Assembly: GCA_025929455.1 (NCBI GenBank)
Contig: JAICMB010000227.1
Coordinates: 1-5,954 of the forward strand
Length of the DNA: 5,954 nucleotides
Direction of reading: 5' to 3'
DNA from: Bryobacteraceae bacterium
Lineage (GTDB): Bacteria > Acidobacteriota > Terriglobia > Bryobacterales > Bryobacteraceae
Shown here: positions 1 to 5,746 of the stretch, piece after piece
Layout: each line of letters opens with the position of its first letter
Numbering within the stretch: position 1 is the stretch's first letter
Made by a program: the position numbers and the translations under genes
The notes under the pieces: generated by a model
What the model was told of the DNA's origin: nothing
The model's database searches: none
What the model saw: the letters and a program-made list of their open reading frames with translations, nothing else

Positions 1-49
1 CCGCATGGGATCGCGATGAAGGAGCGCTTTCAGAGTGCACGCGCCGTAG

Positions 50-148
50 GGTGGCGCCACGGACTGGCGGAGCTTTCTGGCCGGTACGCCGGCGCTCGCG
101 CTGACCCAGGGCGGTCTGGAGTGGCGAAGTGTCGACGCCGGGCAGTGA
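50..148 (+). pseudogene. Possible C-terminal remnant of an upstream gene
   Basis: After an in-frame TAG at 47-49, this frame is open for 32 codons to a TGA at 146-148 and reads as a plausible protein tail (…DWRSFLAGTPALALTQGG…, ending VDAGQ). About four fifths of its third codon positions are G or C, as expected for coding DNA in this genome. It has no start, and the same frame is closed by TGA and TAG within the first 49 bases. If it is real, it is the broken end of a gene that needs a frameshift near 45-50 to join anything upstream. I do not recognise the family. It could equally be chance, since two minus-strand frames are also open here. Confidence 0.15.
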
Positions 149-176
149 GCCCTGGGCATCGTGCGGCAGCGGACGA

Positions 177-195
177 GGCGGGTTAGCAAACCGCC
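177..195. repeat. Hairpin 1 of the mosaic
   Basis: GGCGGGTTAGCAAACCGCC folds as a 7-bp stem with one bulged G and a four-base loop. It lies directly after the first copy of the 17-base repeat, sharing its last G. No T-tract follows, so it is not a typical intrinsic terminator. Confidence 0.5.
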
Positions 196-212
196 GCAGG
201 CTGACAGCCTGT
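196..212. repeat. Hairpin 2 of the mosaic
   Basis: CAGGCT (197-202) and AGCCTG (206-211) pair around a GAC loop, extended by a G·T pair (196/212). It abuts hairpin 1 with no spacer, so the two would stack as a double hairpin in RNA or single-stranded DNA. Confidence 0.5.
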
Positions 213-262
213 CCCACGTCGGAGCGTCTGCTTTAGGAGCGCCGTTTCCGGAGAGACCGGCT

Positions 263-301
263 GTAGGCGTGGATGCCTGCCCGACACGGCGGCGGAGCCG
301 C
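263..301. repeat. Two short hairpins in the middle of the mosaic
   Basis: GTAGGC (263-268) pairs with GCCTGC (275-280), including one T·G pair, around a six-base loop. GCGGC (289-293) pairs with GCCGC (297-301) around GGA. Both are short, and the second could occur by chance at this GC content, but they sit inside the repeat block and share motifs with its other modules. Confidence 0.35.
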
Positions 302-333
302 AACCGTAAGCGGCGTTGTGCGGCAGCGGACGA

Positions 334-358
334 GGGTAGGCAGAAAGACTGCCTGCCC
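334..358. repeat. Strongest hairpin of the mosaic
   Basis: GGGTAGGCAG (334-343) and CTGCCTGCCC (349-358) form a 10-bp stem with a single T·G pair and an AAAGA loop. It follows the second copy of the 17-base repeat, sharing its last base. It ends 45 bases before the Shine-Dalgarno sequence of the CusB-like gene, so if transcription starts upstream it would sit in that mRNA leader. No T-run follows, so factor-independent termination is unlikely. Confidence 0.6.
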
Positions 359-402
359 CACCGACGTAGAACACGGCAGCGGAGCGGACGATATGGAATT
401 CT

Positions 403-408
403 GAGGTG
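403..408 (+). promoter_or_regulatory. Ribosome binding site of the CusB-like gene
   Basis: GAGGTG lies nine bases before the ATG at 418 and fits the anti-Shine-Dalgarno sequence well enough to fix this start. Confidence 0.6.
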
Positions 409-417
409 TTGTATTAG

Positions 418-1617
418 ATGGCATTTGCGCGCGCGGCGAAGATTCTGAGCTTGGCGGCGCTGGTGTGCCTAGCGTATTTCGTAGGGCGCGGTTCCCTTCC
501 CTCGGCGGCACGGCAAACGGATAGCGGCGCGCAGCGCGTGCTTTATTATGTCGATCCGATGCATCCGGGGTATCGGTCTGACAAGCCGGGGAAGGCGCCG
601 GACTGCGGGATGGACCTGAAGGCGGTGTACAGTTCCGACGCGGCTCCCGCGAGCATCGCCGCATTTGAAACCGAGAAGGTTCAGACGGCGCCGTTCACAC
701 GGGAGGTGCGCACGTCGGGCCGCGTCGCGCCGGACGAGGCGCTGACATTCACGGTTTCGGCCGGTGTGGATGGCTGGGTGCGGCGCGTCTACTCCGACCG
801 GACCGGAACGCGCGTCAAGCGCGGCGACAAACTGGCGTCCTTCTATAGCCGGGATATCTCGTCGCCCCAGCAAGCTTATATTTACTCGCTGGATTCGTAC
901 GAACGACTGCGGCGAGCACCATCGCCCGTGGCCGAACAGTTGTCGTTAACCGCGGACCAGTTGTCCACCGCTCGCGACAATCTGCAGTTCATAGGCATGG
1001 GCAAAGCGCAGTTGGACGAACTGGCGCGCACGCGCCGCGAGTTATATGAGGTCGATCTCGTCGCTCCCGCGGACGGCCTGATCCTCGAGCGCCATGTCGC
1101 CGCCGGCCAGCGGTTCATGAAGGGTGAATCTCTGTACCGCATCGCGGGTCTGGATCACGTCTGGGTACTGGCCGAGATTTATCCAGGCGACGCGGCCCTA
1201 GCGAGTTCCATCCGAACAGCGCAGGTAAGCGTGGAAGGGCTGCAGCCGATCGACGCGCATATCTCGCCGGTCCCTGCGCAATTCAATGAACAGGGCCGGA
1301 CCGGGAGATTGCGGCTCGAAGTAGGTAACGCAGGCGGCATTCTGGTCCCGGGCATGGTCGTGAACGTCGTGCTCCGGTTTGCGCCGCGCCCCACGATTAC
1401 GGTGCATGCCGATGCCGTAATCGATTCGGGCGCCGACCAGCACGTGTTTGTCGCTGGGGACGGCGGCGCGTACGAACCTCGCGAGGTCGAGACTGGAGCG
1501 CAGCAAGGGGACCGGGTCGAGATCCTCAGCGGTCTGAAAGCGGGGGAACGCGTAGTGACCGCCGGTGCGTTTCTGCTCGATTCGGAAAGCCGCATGAAAA
1601 ACCCCGCGGTGCAATGA
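418..1617 (+). CDS. cusB: Periplasmic adaptor of a copper/silver RND efflux pump (CusB-like), with heavy-metal-binding domain
   Basis: This 399-residue membrane fusion protein would link the inner-membrane pump to an outer-membrane channel and pass Cu(I)/Ag(I) to the pump. Residues ~8-23 are a hydrophobic anchor or Sec signal; C17 does not sit in a good lipobox. Residues ~43-71 form a heavy-metal-binding domain (YYVDPMHP … APDCGMDL). In the usual form of this domain, YxCPMHP … PGxCPxCGM, three cysteines are present; here D46 and A60 replace two and only C63 remains, with M48, H49 and M65 kept. Then follow the first half of the barrel-sandwich domain (SAGVDGWVRRVY, GTRVKRGDKL), an alpha-hairpin (~145-200), the second half (LVAPADGLILERHVAAGQ), a beta-barrel, and a membrane-proximal domain ending GLKAGERVVTAGAFLLDSE. 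Length fits the family. The stop overlaps the cusA start (ATGA), indicating translational coupling. The copper/silver assignment rests mostly on its partner. Confidence 0.88.
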   Translation: MAFARAAKILSLAALVCLAYFVGRGSLPSAARQTDSGAQRVLYYVDPMHPGYRSDKPGKAPDCGMDLKAVYSSDAAPASIAAFETEKVQTAPFTREVRTSGRVAPDEALTFTVSAGVDGWVRRVYSDRTGTRVKRGDKLASFYSRDISSPQQAYIYSLDSYERLRRAPSPVAEQLSLTADQLSTARDNLQFIGMGKAQLDELARTRRELYEVDLVAPADGLILERHVAAGQRFMKGESLYRIAGLDHVWVLAEIYPGDAALASSIRTAQVSVEGLQPIDAHISPVPAQFNEQGRTGRLRLEVGNAGGILVPGMVVNVVLRFAPRPTITVHADAVIDSGADQHVFVAGDGGAYEPREVETGAQQGDRVEILSGLKAGERVVTAGAFLLDSESRMKNPAVQ

Positions 1618-4600
1618 TCGAGCGGCTGATCGAATTCTCGGCGCGGCGGCGCGGGACAGTAATCGGAGTAGTCCTCGCGCTGGCGATGTGGGGCGCGTGG
1701 AGCATGCGGCACATGCCCCTCGATGCACTGCCCGACACCAGCGACACACAGGTGATCGTGTATTCGCACTGGGATCGCAGCCCGGACCTCATCGAAGACC
1801 AGGTGACCTATCCGATTGTCACGGCCATGCTGGGAGCGCCGAAGGTGAAGACGGTCCGCGGCGTCTCGGATTTCGGCTACTCGTTCGTGTATGTGATTTT
1901 TGAGGACGGCACCGACCTGTACTGGGCGCGAACGCGCACGCAGGAGTATCTGGCGGGAGTTCTCTCCAGCCTCCCCGCCGGCGTTCGGACAGAGCTCGGT
2001 CCGGATGCGACGGGCCTGGGCTGGATTTTTCAATACGCTTTAACAGACGACTCCGGAAAGCTGTCTCCGGCGCAGCTGCGGAGCACGCAGGATTTCTTCC
2101 TGCGATATCACCTGCGCTCCGTTCCGGGTGTGGCGGAGGTGGCTGCGGTGGGCGGGTTCGTGCCGCAATACCAGGTCAGCGTGGATCCGTTCCGGCTGCG
2201 CGCATTGGGCCTGTCCTTCGCGAGCGTGGTGGAAGCGGTACGGCGGAGCAACATCGAAACCAGCGGGCGTCTGCTGGAGTTCGGCGGCTCCGAGTATATG
2301 ATCCGCGGCCGCGGGTATTTGAAAAATCCCCTCGATCTCGAAGAGGCCGTGGTGGCGGGCGGCGGGACATCGCAGATCGTGCGGGTGAAGGACGTTGCCA
2401 AGGTCACGTTGGGTCCGGACATACGGCGCGGGCTGGCCGATCTGGACGGCCGCGGGGAGACCGTCTCCGGAATCGTGATCATGCGCCAGGGAGGAAACGC
2501 GGACCGCGTCATCGATGGCGTGAAGCGCAAGTTGAAGGAGATCGCCCCGGGACTGCCGCCGGGCGTGCGCGTCGTACCGGTGTACGACCGCTCCGAACTG
2601 ATCCATCGCGTCATCGGCAACCTGCGTTGGACGTTGATCGAAATCATTGTCACGGTGGTGCTCGTAATCCTGCTGTTTCTCTGGCACCCGCCGAGCGCGG
2701 TGATTCCGATCGTGACGATACCGCTGACGGTTCTGGCGGTCTTTGTGCCGTTCCATTTCCTCGGCCTGTCGCTGAACGTGATGTCGTTGGGCGGCGTCGC
2801 TATCGCGGTGGGGGCCGTGGTGGACGCGGCGATTGTGGTCGTGGAACAGACGCACAAGAAGCTCGAAGAGTCGCAGGCGCAAGGCGGCGGGGCGGATACG
2901 GAAGTGGTCATCCTGCGCGCGGTGAAGGAAGTCGGCCGGCCGGCGTTCTTCGCCATGTTGATCATGGCCGTCGCGTTTGTCCCGGTGCTGGCACTCGAAG
3001 GTCAGGAAGGACGGCTGTTCCACCCGCTGGCGTACGCGAAGAGCCTGACCATACTCGTAGCGGCATTGCTGGCGATCACGCTCGATCCGGCGCTACGGCT
3101 GACACTGGCGCGGCTGGGGCACATCGATTGGGGAGCGCGGTGGTGGGGTCGCCTGATGAAGTTCGCATTCGGCGTCGGAATCCTCCGCGAAGAACATCAT
3201 CCGCTGAGCCGGTCGTTGATACGCGTTTACCGGCCGGCGCTTCAATACGCGCTGGGACGTAAAGGCCTAGTCGCGGCGGTGCTGGTTACCGCGGCTGCCG
3301 TTACCGTTTTGCTCTACCGCCAGTTGGGCACAGAGTTTGTCCCACCACTGGACGAAGGCGTGCTCCTGTATATGCCGTCCACCGCGCCGGGCATTTCGAT
3401 CGGGGAGGCGGAACGGCTGCTGCGACTTACGGATGCGCGCCTCAAAAGCCAGCCCGAAGTTGCGCACGTGCTGGGCAAGGCGGGCCGGGCGGATACATCC
3501 ACGGATGCGGCGCCGCTGTCGATGCTCGAAACCGTTGTGGTGCTCAAGCCGCGCCGCGAATGGCCACGACCGGTTTCGACTCAAGAACTGATCGCCAGGT
3601 TCGATGCGGCTCTGAAATTTCCGGGCGTCGCCAATATGTGGACGATGCCTGTGCGCGGGCGTATTGACATGCTTGCCAGCGGCATGCGCAGTCCGTTGGG
3701 ATTGAAAATCGCGGGACCCAACTTGCAGCGGATCCAAGAGCTGGGATCGCAGGTGGAAGATCTGCTTCGCGGCATCCGCGGCACGCGCAGCGTTTATGCC
3801 GAGCGCATGAACGATGCCCGCTATATCGATATTCAGTGGGATCGCGGCGAATTAGCGCGCGCCGGTATCACGATGGAAGAAGCGCAGACGGCCGTTCAAA
3901 ACGCTATCGGAGGCGAGAGCGTGACGACCGCGATTCAGGGCAGGGCGCGTTATCCCGTGAATGTGCGGCTCCCACGCGACTGGCGCGGCAATCTCGACGC
4001 TCTGCGACGCGTGCCGGTCGACAACGCGGGCGGAGGCGATCCGTCACCATTGGGACAACTGGCAACGGTGGAAGTCGTGCCGGGGCCCGCCATGATTCGC
4101 GACGAAAACGGCATGCTCACCGGATACGTGTATCTGGATGTGGGCGGCCGCGATGCCGGCGATTACATGGCGGAAGCAGCGGGGGTGCTGGCACGGCGGC
4201 TGAGCCTTCCCGCGGGATACACGCTGGCCTGGAGCGGACAGTACGAAGCGTACCAGCGAGTCACCCGGCGTCTGCTTCAGGTTGTCCCGCTGACGCTTGC
4301 ATTCATTGCCGTGCTGCTTTACTGGAGCACGCGCTCGTGGACGAAGACCGGGCTGGTGCTGCTCGCCGTACCGTTCTCGGCGATCGGCGCGATTTGCATG
4401 CTGTGGCTGCTGGGATATCCGATGAGTCCAGCCGTTTGGGTCGGCCTGATCGCGCTGCTCGGTGTGGATGCGGAAACCGGAACATTCATGGTGCTGTACC
4501 TGGACCTGGCGTGGCGAAAGCGAGTAGCGGAGGGCCGCATGCAAACGCTTGCGGATTTGCGCGAGGCCGTGCTGGCGGGTGCTGTGGGCCGCATCCGGCC

Positions 4601-4832
4601 CAAGTTCATGACGGTGTCCACAATGTTTGTGGGGCTCGTGCCGATCCTGTGGTCCACCGGGGCCGGCGGCGAAGTGATGAAGCGGATTGCGGCGCCGATC
4701 GTGGGCGGTCTGGCAACGTCGTTCTTCATGGAACTGCTCGTTTATCCCGTAATTTACGAGCGGTGGCGTGGTCGCGGGTTAGCGCAAGTGACCTCAACTC
4801 CGACGCGCGCCATCGCCGAAAAAACGTCTTGA
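1614..4832 (+). CDS. cusA: Heavy-metal efflux RND pump, copper/silver type (CusA-like, HME4)
   Basis: This 1072-residue inner-membrane proton antiporter would export Cu(I)/Ag(I) from the periplasm or cytoplasm with CusB. The RND layout is complete: TM1 (~14-30), a large periplasmic loop starting MPLDALPDTSDTQVIVYSHW, TM2-6 (~338-495), TM7 (~551-568), a second periplasmic loop from DEGVLLYMPSTAPG (580 on), and TM8-12 (~890-1050). TM4 carries GGVAIAVGAVVDAAIVVVEQ with D404 and E411, matching the HME4 signature and the proton-relay aspartate D405 of E. coli CusA; zinc/cobalt pumps of the CzcA type have a different TM4 motif. M637 (PLSMLET) and M686 (GRIDMLASG) appear to align with periplasmic copper-binding methionines M573 and M623 of E. 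coli CusA, by recalled alignment; M691 lies close by. The start ATG overlaps the cusB stop by four bases. No frameshift or in-frame stop is seen, so the pump looks functional. Confidence 0.93.
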   Translation: MIERLIEFSARRRGTVIGVVLALAMWGAWSMRHMPLDALPDTSDTQVIVYSHWDRSPDLIEDQVTYPIVTAMLGAPKVKTVRGVSDFGYSFVYVIFEDGTDLYWARTRTQEYLAGVLSSLPAGVRTELGPDATGLGWIFQYALTDDSGKLSPAQLRSTQDFFLRYHLRSVPGVAEVAAVGGFVPQYQVSVDPFRLRALGLSFASVVEAVRRSNIETSGRLLEFGGSEYMIRGRGYLKNPLDLEEAVVAGGGTSQIVRVKDVAKVTLGPDIRRGLADLDGRGETVSGIVIMRQGGNADRVIDGVKRKLKEIAPGLPPGVRVVPVYDRSELIHRVIGNLRWTLIEIIVTVVLVILLFLWHPPSAVIPIVTIPLTVLAVFVPFHFLGLSLNVMSLGGVAIAVGAVVDAAIVVVEQTHKKLEESQAQGGGADTEVVILRAVKEVGRPAFFAMLIMAVAFVPVLALEGQEGRLFHPLAYAKSLTILVAALLAITLDPALRLTLARLGHIDWGARWWGRLMKFAFGVGILREEHHPLSRSLIRVYRPALQYALGRKGLVAAVLVTAAAVTVLLYRQLGTEFVPPLDEGVLLYMPSTAPGISIGEAERLLRLTDARLKSQPEVAHVLGKAGRADTSTDAAPLSMLETVVVLKPRREWPRPVSTQELIARFDAALKFPGVANMWTMPVRGRIDMLASGMRSPLGLKIAGPNLQRIQELGSQVEDLLRGIRGTRSVYAERMNDARYIDIQWDRGELARAGITMEEAQTAVQNAIGGESVTTAIQGRARYPVNVRLPRDWRGNLDALRRVPVDNAGGGDPSPLGQLATVEVVPGPAMIRDENGMLTGYVYLDVGGRDAGDYMAEAAGVLARRLSLPAGYTLAWSGQYEAYQRVTRRLLQVVPLTLAFIAVLLYWSTRSWTKTGLVLLAVPFSAIGAICMLWLLGYPMSPAVWVGLIALLGVDAETGTFMVLYLDLAWRKRVAEGRMQTLADLREAVLAGAVGRIRPKFMTVSTMFVGLVPILWSTGAGGEVMKRIAAPIVGGLATSFFMELLVYPVIYERWRGRGLAQVTSTPTRAIAEKTS

Positions 4833-4857
4833 CGTTACTACCTGGTCACGTTACCAT
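4829..4857 (+). promoter_or_regulatory. Sigma-70-like promoter of the SRPBCC-ArsR pair
   Basis: TTGACG (4829-4834, five of six matches to the -35 consensus) is separated by 17 bases from TACCAT (4852-4857, four of six matches to the -10 consensus). The -35 box contains the cusA stop codon (TGA, 4830-4832), so the promoter begins within the end of the preceding gene. The ribosome binding site follows at 4871. No terminator hairpin separates cusA from this promoter, so read-through from the efflux operon is also possible. Confidence 0.5.
4844..4855. promoter_or_regulatory. Candidate operator: imperfect palindrome overlapping the -10 region
   Basis: GGTCACGTTACC is symmetric at 10 of 12 positions (GGTnACGTnACC). 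It overlaps the spacer and -10 box of the proposed promoter, where a repressor would block RNA polymerase. The half ACGTTAC recurs as a direct repeat at 4832-4838 and 4848-4854. An ArsR-type protein encoded just downstream is the obvious candidate ligand, but this is inference from position and symmetry. Confidence 0.35.
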
Positions 4858-4861
4858 ATAG

Positions 4862-4869
4862 GCACGTGC
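4862..4869. promoter_or_regulatory. Perfect 8-base palindrome near the expected transcription start
   Basis: GCACGTGC is a perfect palindrome placed just after the proposed -10 box. Its ACGT core lies 16 bases from that of the palindrome at 4844-4855. It may be a second operator site or a chance palindrome. Confidence 0.25.
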
Positions 4870-4870
4870 T

Positions 4871-4876
4871 AGGAGG
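4871..4876 (+). promoter_or_regulatory. Ribosome binding site of the SRPBCC gene
   Basis: AGGAGG is a full consensus Shine-Dalgarno sequence 11 bases before the ATG at 4888. It supports that start over the in-frame ATG at 4918 (residue 11). Confidence 0.7.
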
Positions 4877-4887
4877 CAACGTACTTT

Positions 4888-5340
4888 ATGACAATCGACG
4901 ATTTGACGCTGGATACGATGCAGAGCATCGACATCAAGGCGGACATTGGAGACGTGTTTCGTAGTGTGCTGCACCGGTTCGGGGAAGGGTTCGCGAAACC
5001 GGACGGTGAATCGCTGCAGATGACGCTGGAGCAATGGCCGGGCGGGCGGTGGTTTCGCGATCGCGGCAATGGCGTCGGCCACCTGTGGGGACACGTGCAG
5101 GTGATCAAGGCGCCGGTGTTGCTCGAACTGAGCGGGCCCATGTTCATGTCGTACCCGGCGGTGAACCATATCGAATTGAAGCTCGAACAGCGGCCCGGAG
5201 GAACGCACGTGGACCTGCGGCACCGTGCTCTGGGCTTCATCGAACCGGCGCACCGGCAGGGCGTGAGCACGGGATGGAAGCAGATCCTGGAGGGCATCGC
5301 CCAGGACTGCTCCGGGCGCGCCGCGGCGCAACGGAGCTAG
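4888..5340 (+). CDS. SRPBCC/AHSA1-type ligand-binding fold protein
   Basis: This 150-residue protein has the size and sequence pattern of the SRPBCC (START/Bet v1-like) superfamily, in the group often annotated as AHSA1/activator of Hsp90 ATPase homologue. The N-terminal strand and first helices (SIDIKADIGDVFRSVLHRFGE) lead to beta-strands that include EQWPGGRWFRD, GHLWGHVQVIKAP and LLELSGPMFM. A C-terminal helix (~125-145, GWKQILEGIAQ) would close the cavity. No signal peptide or membrane segment is seen, so it should be cytoplasmic. The ligand is unknown for most members and cannot be read from sequence. It is followed with no spacer by an ArsR-type regulator, a pairing that is common for these two families, although the regulator more usually comes first. 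The pair probably shares one transcript. An Hsp90 co-chaperone role should not be assumed. Confidence 0.75.
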   Translation: MTIDDLTLDTMQSIDIKADIGDVFRSVLHRFGEGFAKPDGESLQMTLEQWPGGRWFRDRGNGVGHLWGHVQVIKAPVLLELSGPMFMSYPAVNHIELKLEQRPGGTHVDLRHRALGFIEPAHRQGVSTGWKQILEGIAQDCSGRAAAQRS

Positions 5341-5700
5341 ATGCCCGACGAACTCGACGCCGTGTGGAAGGCCTTGTCGGACAGCACGAGGCGAGCGATT
5401 CTCGACCTGCTGCGGCAGGGCCCCCGCACGACTACGCAGATCGTCGAGGCGTTTCCGCACCTGAGCCGCTTCGGCGTCATGAAGCACATCGATGTGCTGC
5501 GCGAGGCCGGCCTGATTCACACGCGTGAACAAAGCCGGCAGCGGATCAACTCGTTGAACGTGGTCCCGATCCGGCAGATTTACGAGCGCTGGGTGGGGCG
5601 GTTCGAAGAGTTGTGGACGAGCCATCTGCTGCGCATCAAAGAAGACGCCGAAGCGCATCCGCCAAACATCCAAGCGAAGAAGCCCCCGAAAACGGGCTAA
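5341..5700 (+). CDS. ArsR-type winged-helix transcriptional regulator, cysteine-free
   Basis: This 119-residue protein has a winged helix-turn-helix of the ArsR/SmtB fold. ALSDSTRRAILDLL (11-24) is the typical opening helix, RTTTQIVEAF (29-38) precedes the recognition helix SRFGVMKHIDVLREAGLI (42-59), and HTREQSRQRINSL (60-72) forms the wing. VPIRQIYERWVGRFEELW (75-92) is a C-terminal helix typical of the subgroup linked to SRPBCC genes. There is no cysteine in the protein and no ELCVCDL-like motif, so a classical arsenic/cadmium/copper-sensing site is absent; a histidine/acid site cannot be ruled out. The ATG directly follows the preceding TAG, with GGAG (5333-5336) just before it, so translation is probably coupled to the SRPBCC gene. 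The likely role is autorepression of this pair. Control of the cusBA genes is possible but unsupported. The tail after ~105 is basic and Pro/Lys-rich. Confidence 0.82.
   Translation: MPDELDAVWKALSDSTRRAILDLLRQGPRTTTQIVEAFPHLSRFGVMKHIDVLREAGLIHTREQSRQRINSLNVVPIRQIYERWVGRFEELWTSHLLRIKEDAEAHPPNIQAKKPPKTG
5681..5698 (+). terminator. Weak hairpin at the end of the arsR-type gene
   Basis: AGCCC (5681-5685) can pair with GGGCT (5694-5698) across the last codons of the gene. The stem is short and has no T-tract after it, so any terminator role is doubtful. Confidence 0.2.
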
Positions 5701-5704
5701 AGAT

Positions 5705-5742
5705 GTTCGCGGATCTCTTCGTCAACGGCAGCTTGCGCGAAC
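5705..5742. terminator. Inverted repeat between converging genes
   Basis: GTTCGCG (5705-5711) and CGCGAAC (5736-5742) form a perfect 7-bp stem around a 24-base loop. They fill the 46-base gap between the arsR-type stop and the stop of the minus-strand hydrolase. Its position suits a bidirectional terminator, but the loop is long and there is no T-run on either strand. Confidence 0.3.
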
Positions 5743-5746
5743 GAGT

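Larger units (their letters stand above)
161..387. repeat. Mosaic of short direct repeats and hairpins
   Basis: The 17-base unit GTGCGGCAGCGGACGAG occurs exactly twice, at 161-177 and 318-334, 157 bases apart. Each copy leads directly into a hairpin (177-195 and 334-358), and each module ends in a CCTGYCCCAC-like segment (208-217; 353-361). A related pair is ACACGGCGGCGGAGC (284-298) and ACACGGCAGCGGAGC (371-385), each preceded at differing distance by GCCTGCCC (275-282, 351-358). The layout is that of a repeated extragenic palindromic element family, with divergent copies side by side. From memory, similar 'CAGGCTGACAGCCTG' palindromes are scattered between genes in Solibacter-like acidobacteria; this was not checked. 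There is no transposase, and the spacing is too irregular for CRISPR. Confidence 0.65.
1..417. other. Region without a complete gene, upstream of the efflux operon
   Basis: No reading frame here has both a credible start and a family-like protein. The first ~150 bases may be the tail of an upstream gene or unrecognised spacer. From about 161 to 387 the DNA is a patchwork of short hairpins and direct repeats, annotated separately. The last ~25 bases carry the ribosome binding site for the CusB-like gene. I see no convincing -35/-10 pair for that gene, so its promoter is unplaced. ORFs on either strand through the repeats translate to Arg/Pro/Ala-rich sequence, typical of GC-rich non-coding DNA. 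Confidence 0.6.

Noticed and set aside
334..358. Intrinsic terminator of an upstream gene
   Set aside because: The stem is strong, but no T-tract follows and related hairpins recur in the same block, which fits a repeat element better.
161..387. CRISPR array
   Set aside because: There are only two exact copies of one 17-base unit, 157 bases apart, with no regular repeat-spacer periodicity and no cas genes in the window.
161..448. 95-codon plus-strand ORF through the repeat mosaic
   Set aside because: Its Arg-rich translation crosses repeats and hairpins, and it runs out of frame into the well-supported cusB start.
1179..2033. 284-codon minus-strand ORF across the cusB/cusA junction
   Set aside because: It is antisense to conserved parts of both efflux proteins, with Arg/Ala/Pro-rich, non-family-like translation.
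2040..3023. 327-codon minus-strand ORF inside cusA
   Set aside because: The translation is dominated by His, Arg and Gln, a typical mirror of GC-rich membrane-protein codons, while the sense strand encodes the conserved TM2-TM5 region.
3836..4861. 341-codon plus-strand ORF in another frame of cusA
   Set aside because: It is Arg/Gly-rich and out of frame with the intact second half of the pump; cusA shows no frameshift that would need it.
4846..5673. 275-codon minus-strand ORF across the SRPBCC and ArsR-type genes
   Set aside because: It lies antisense to two genes with recognisable families and good ribosome binding sites, and its translation is low-complexity Arg/His/Pro-rich with no family resemblance. 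Long antisense frames are expected at this GC content.
5341..5700. Copper- or arsenic-sensing ArsR as dedicated regulator of cusBA
   Set aside because: No cysteine or known metal-site motif is present, it sits behind its own promoter, and its C-terminal helix matches the SRPBCC-linked subgroup.
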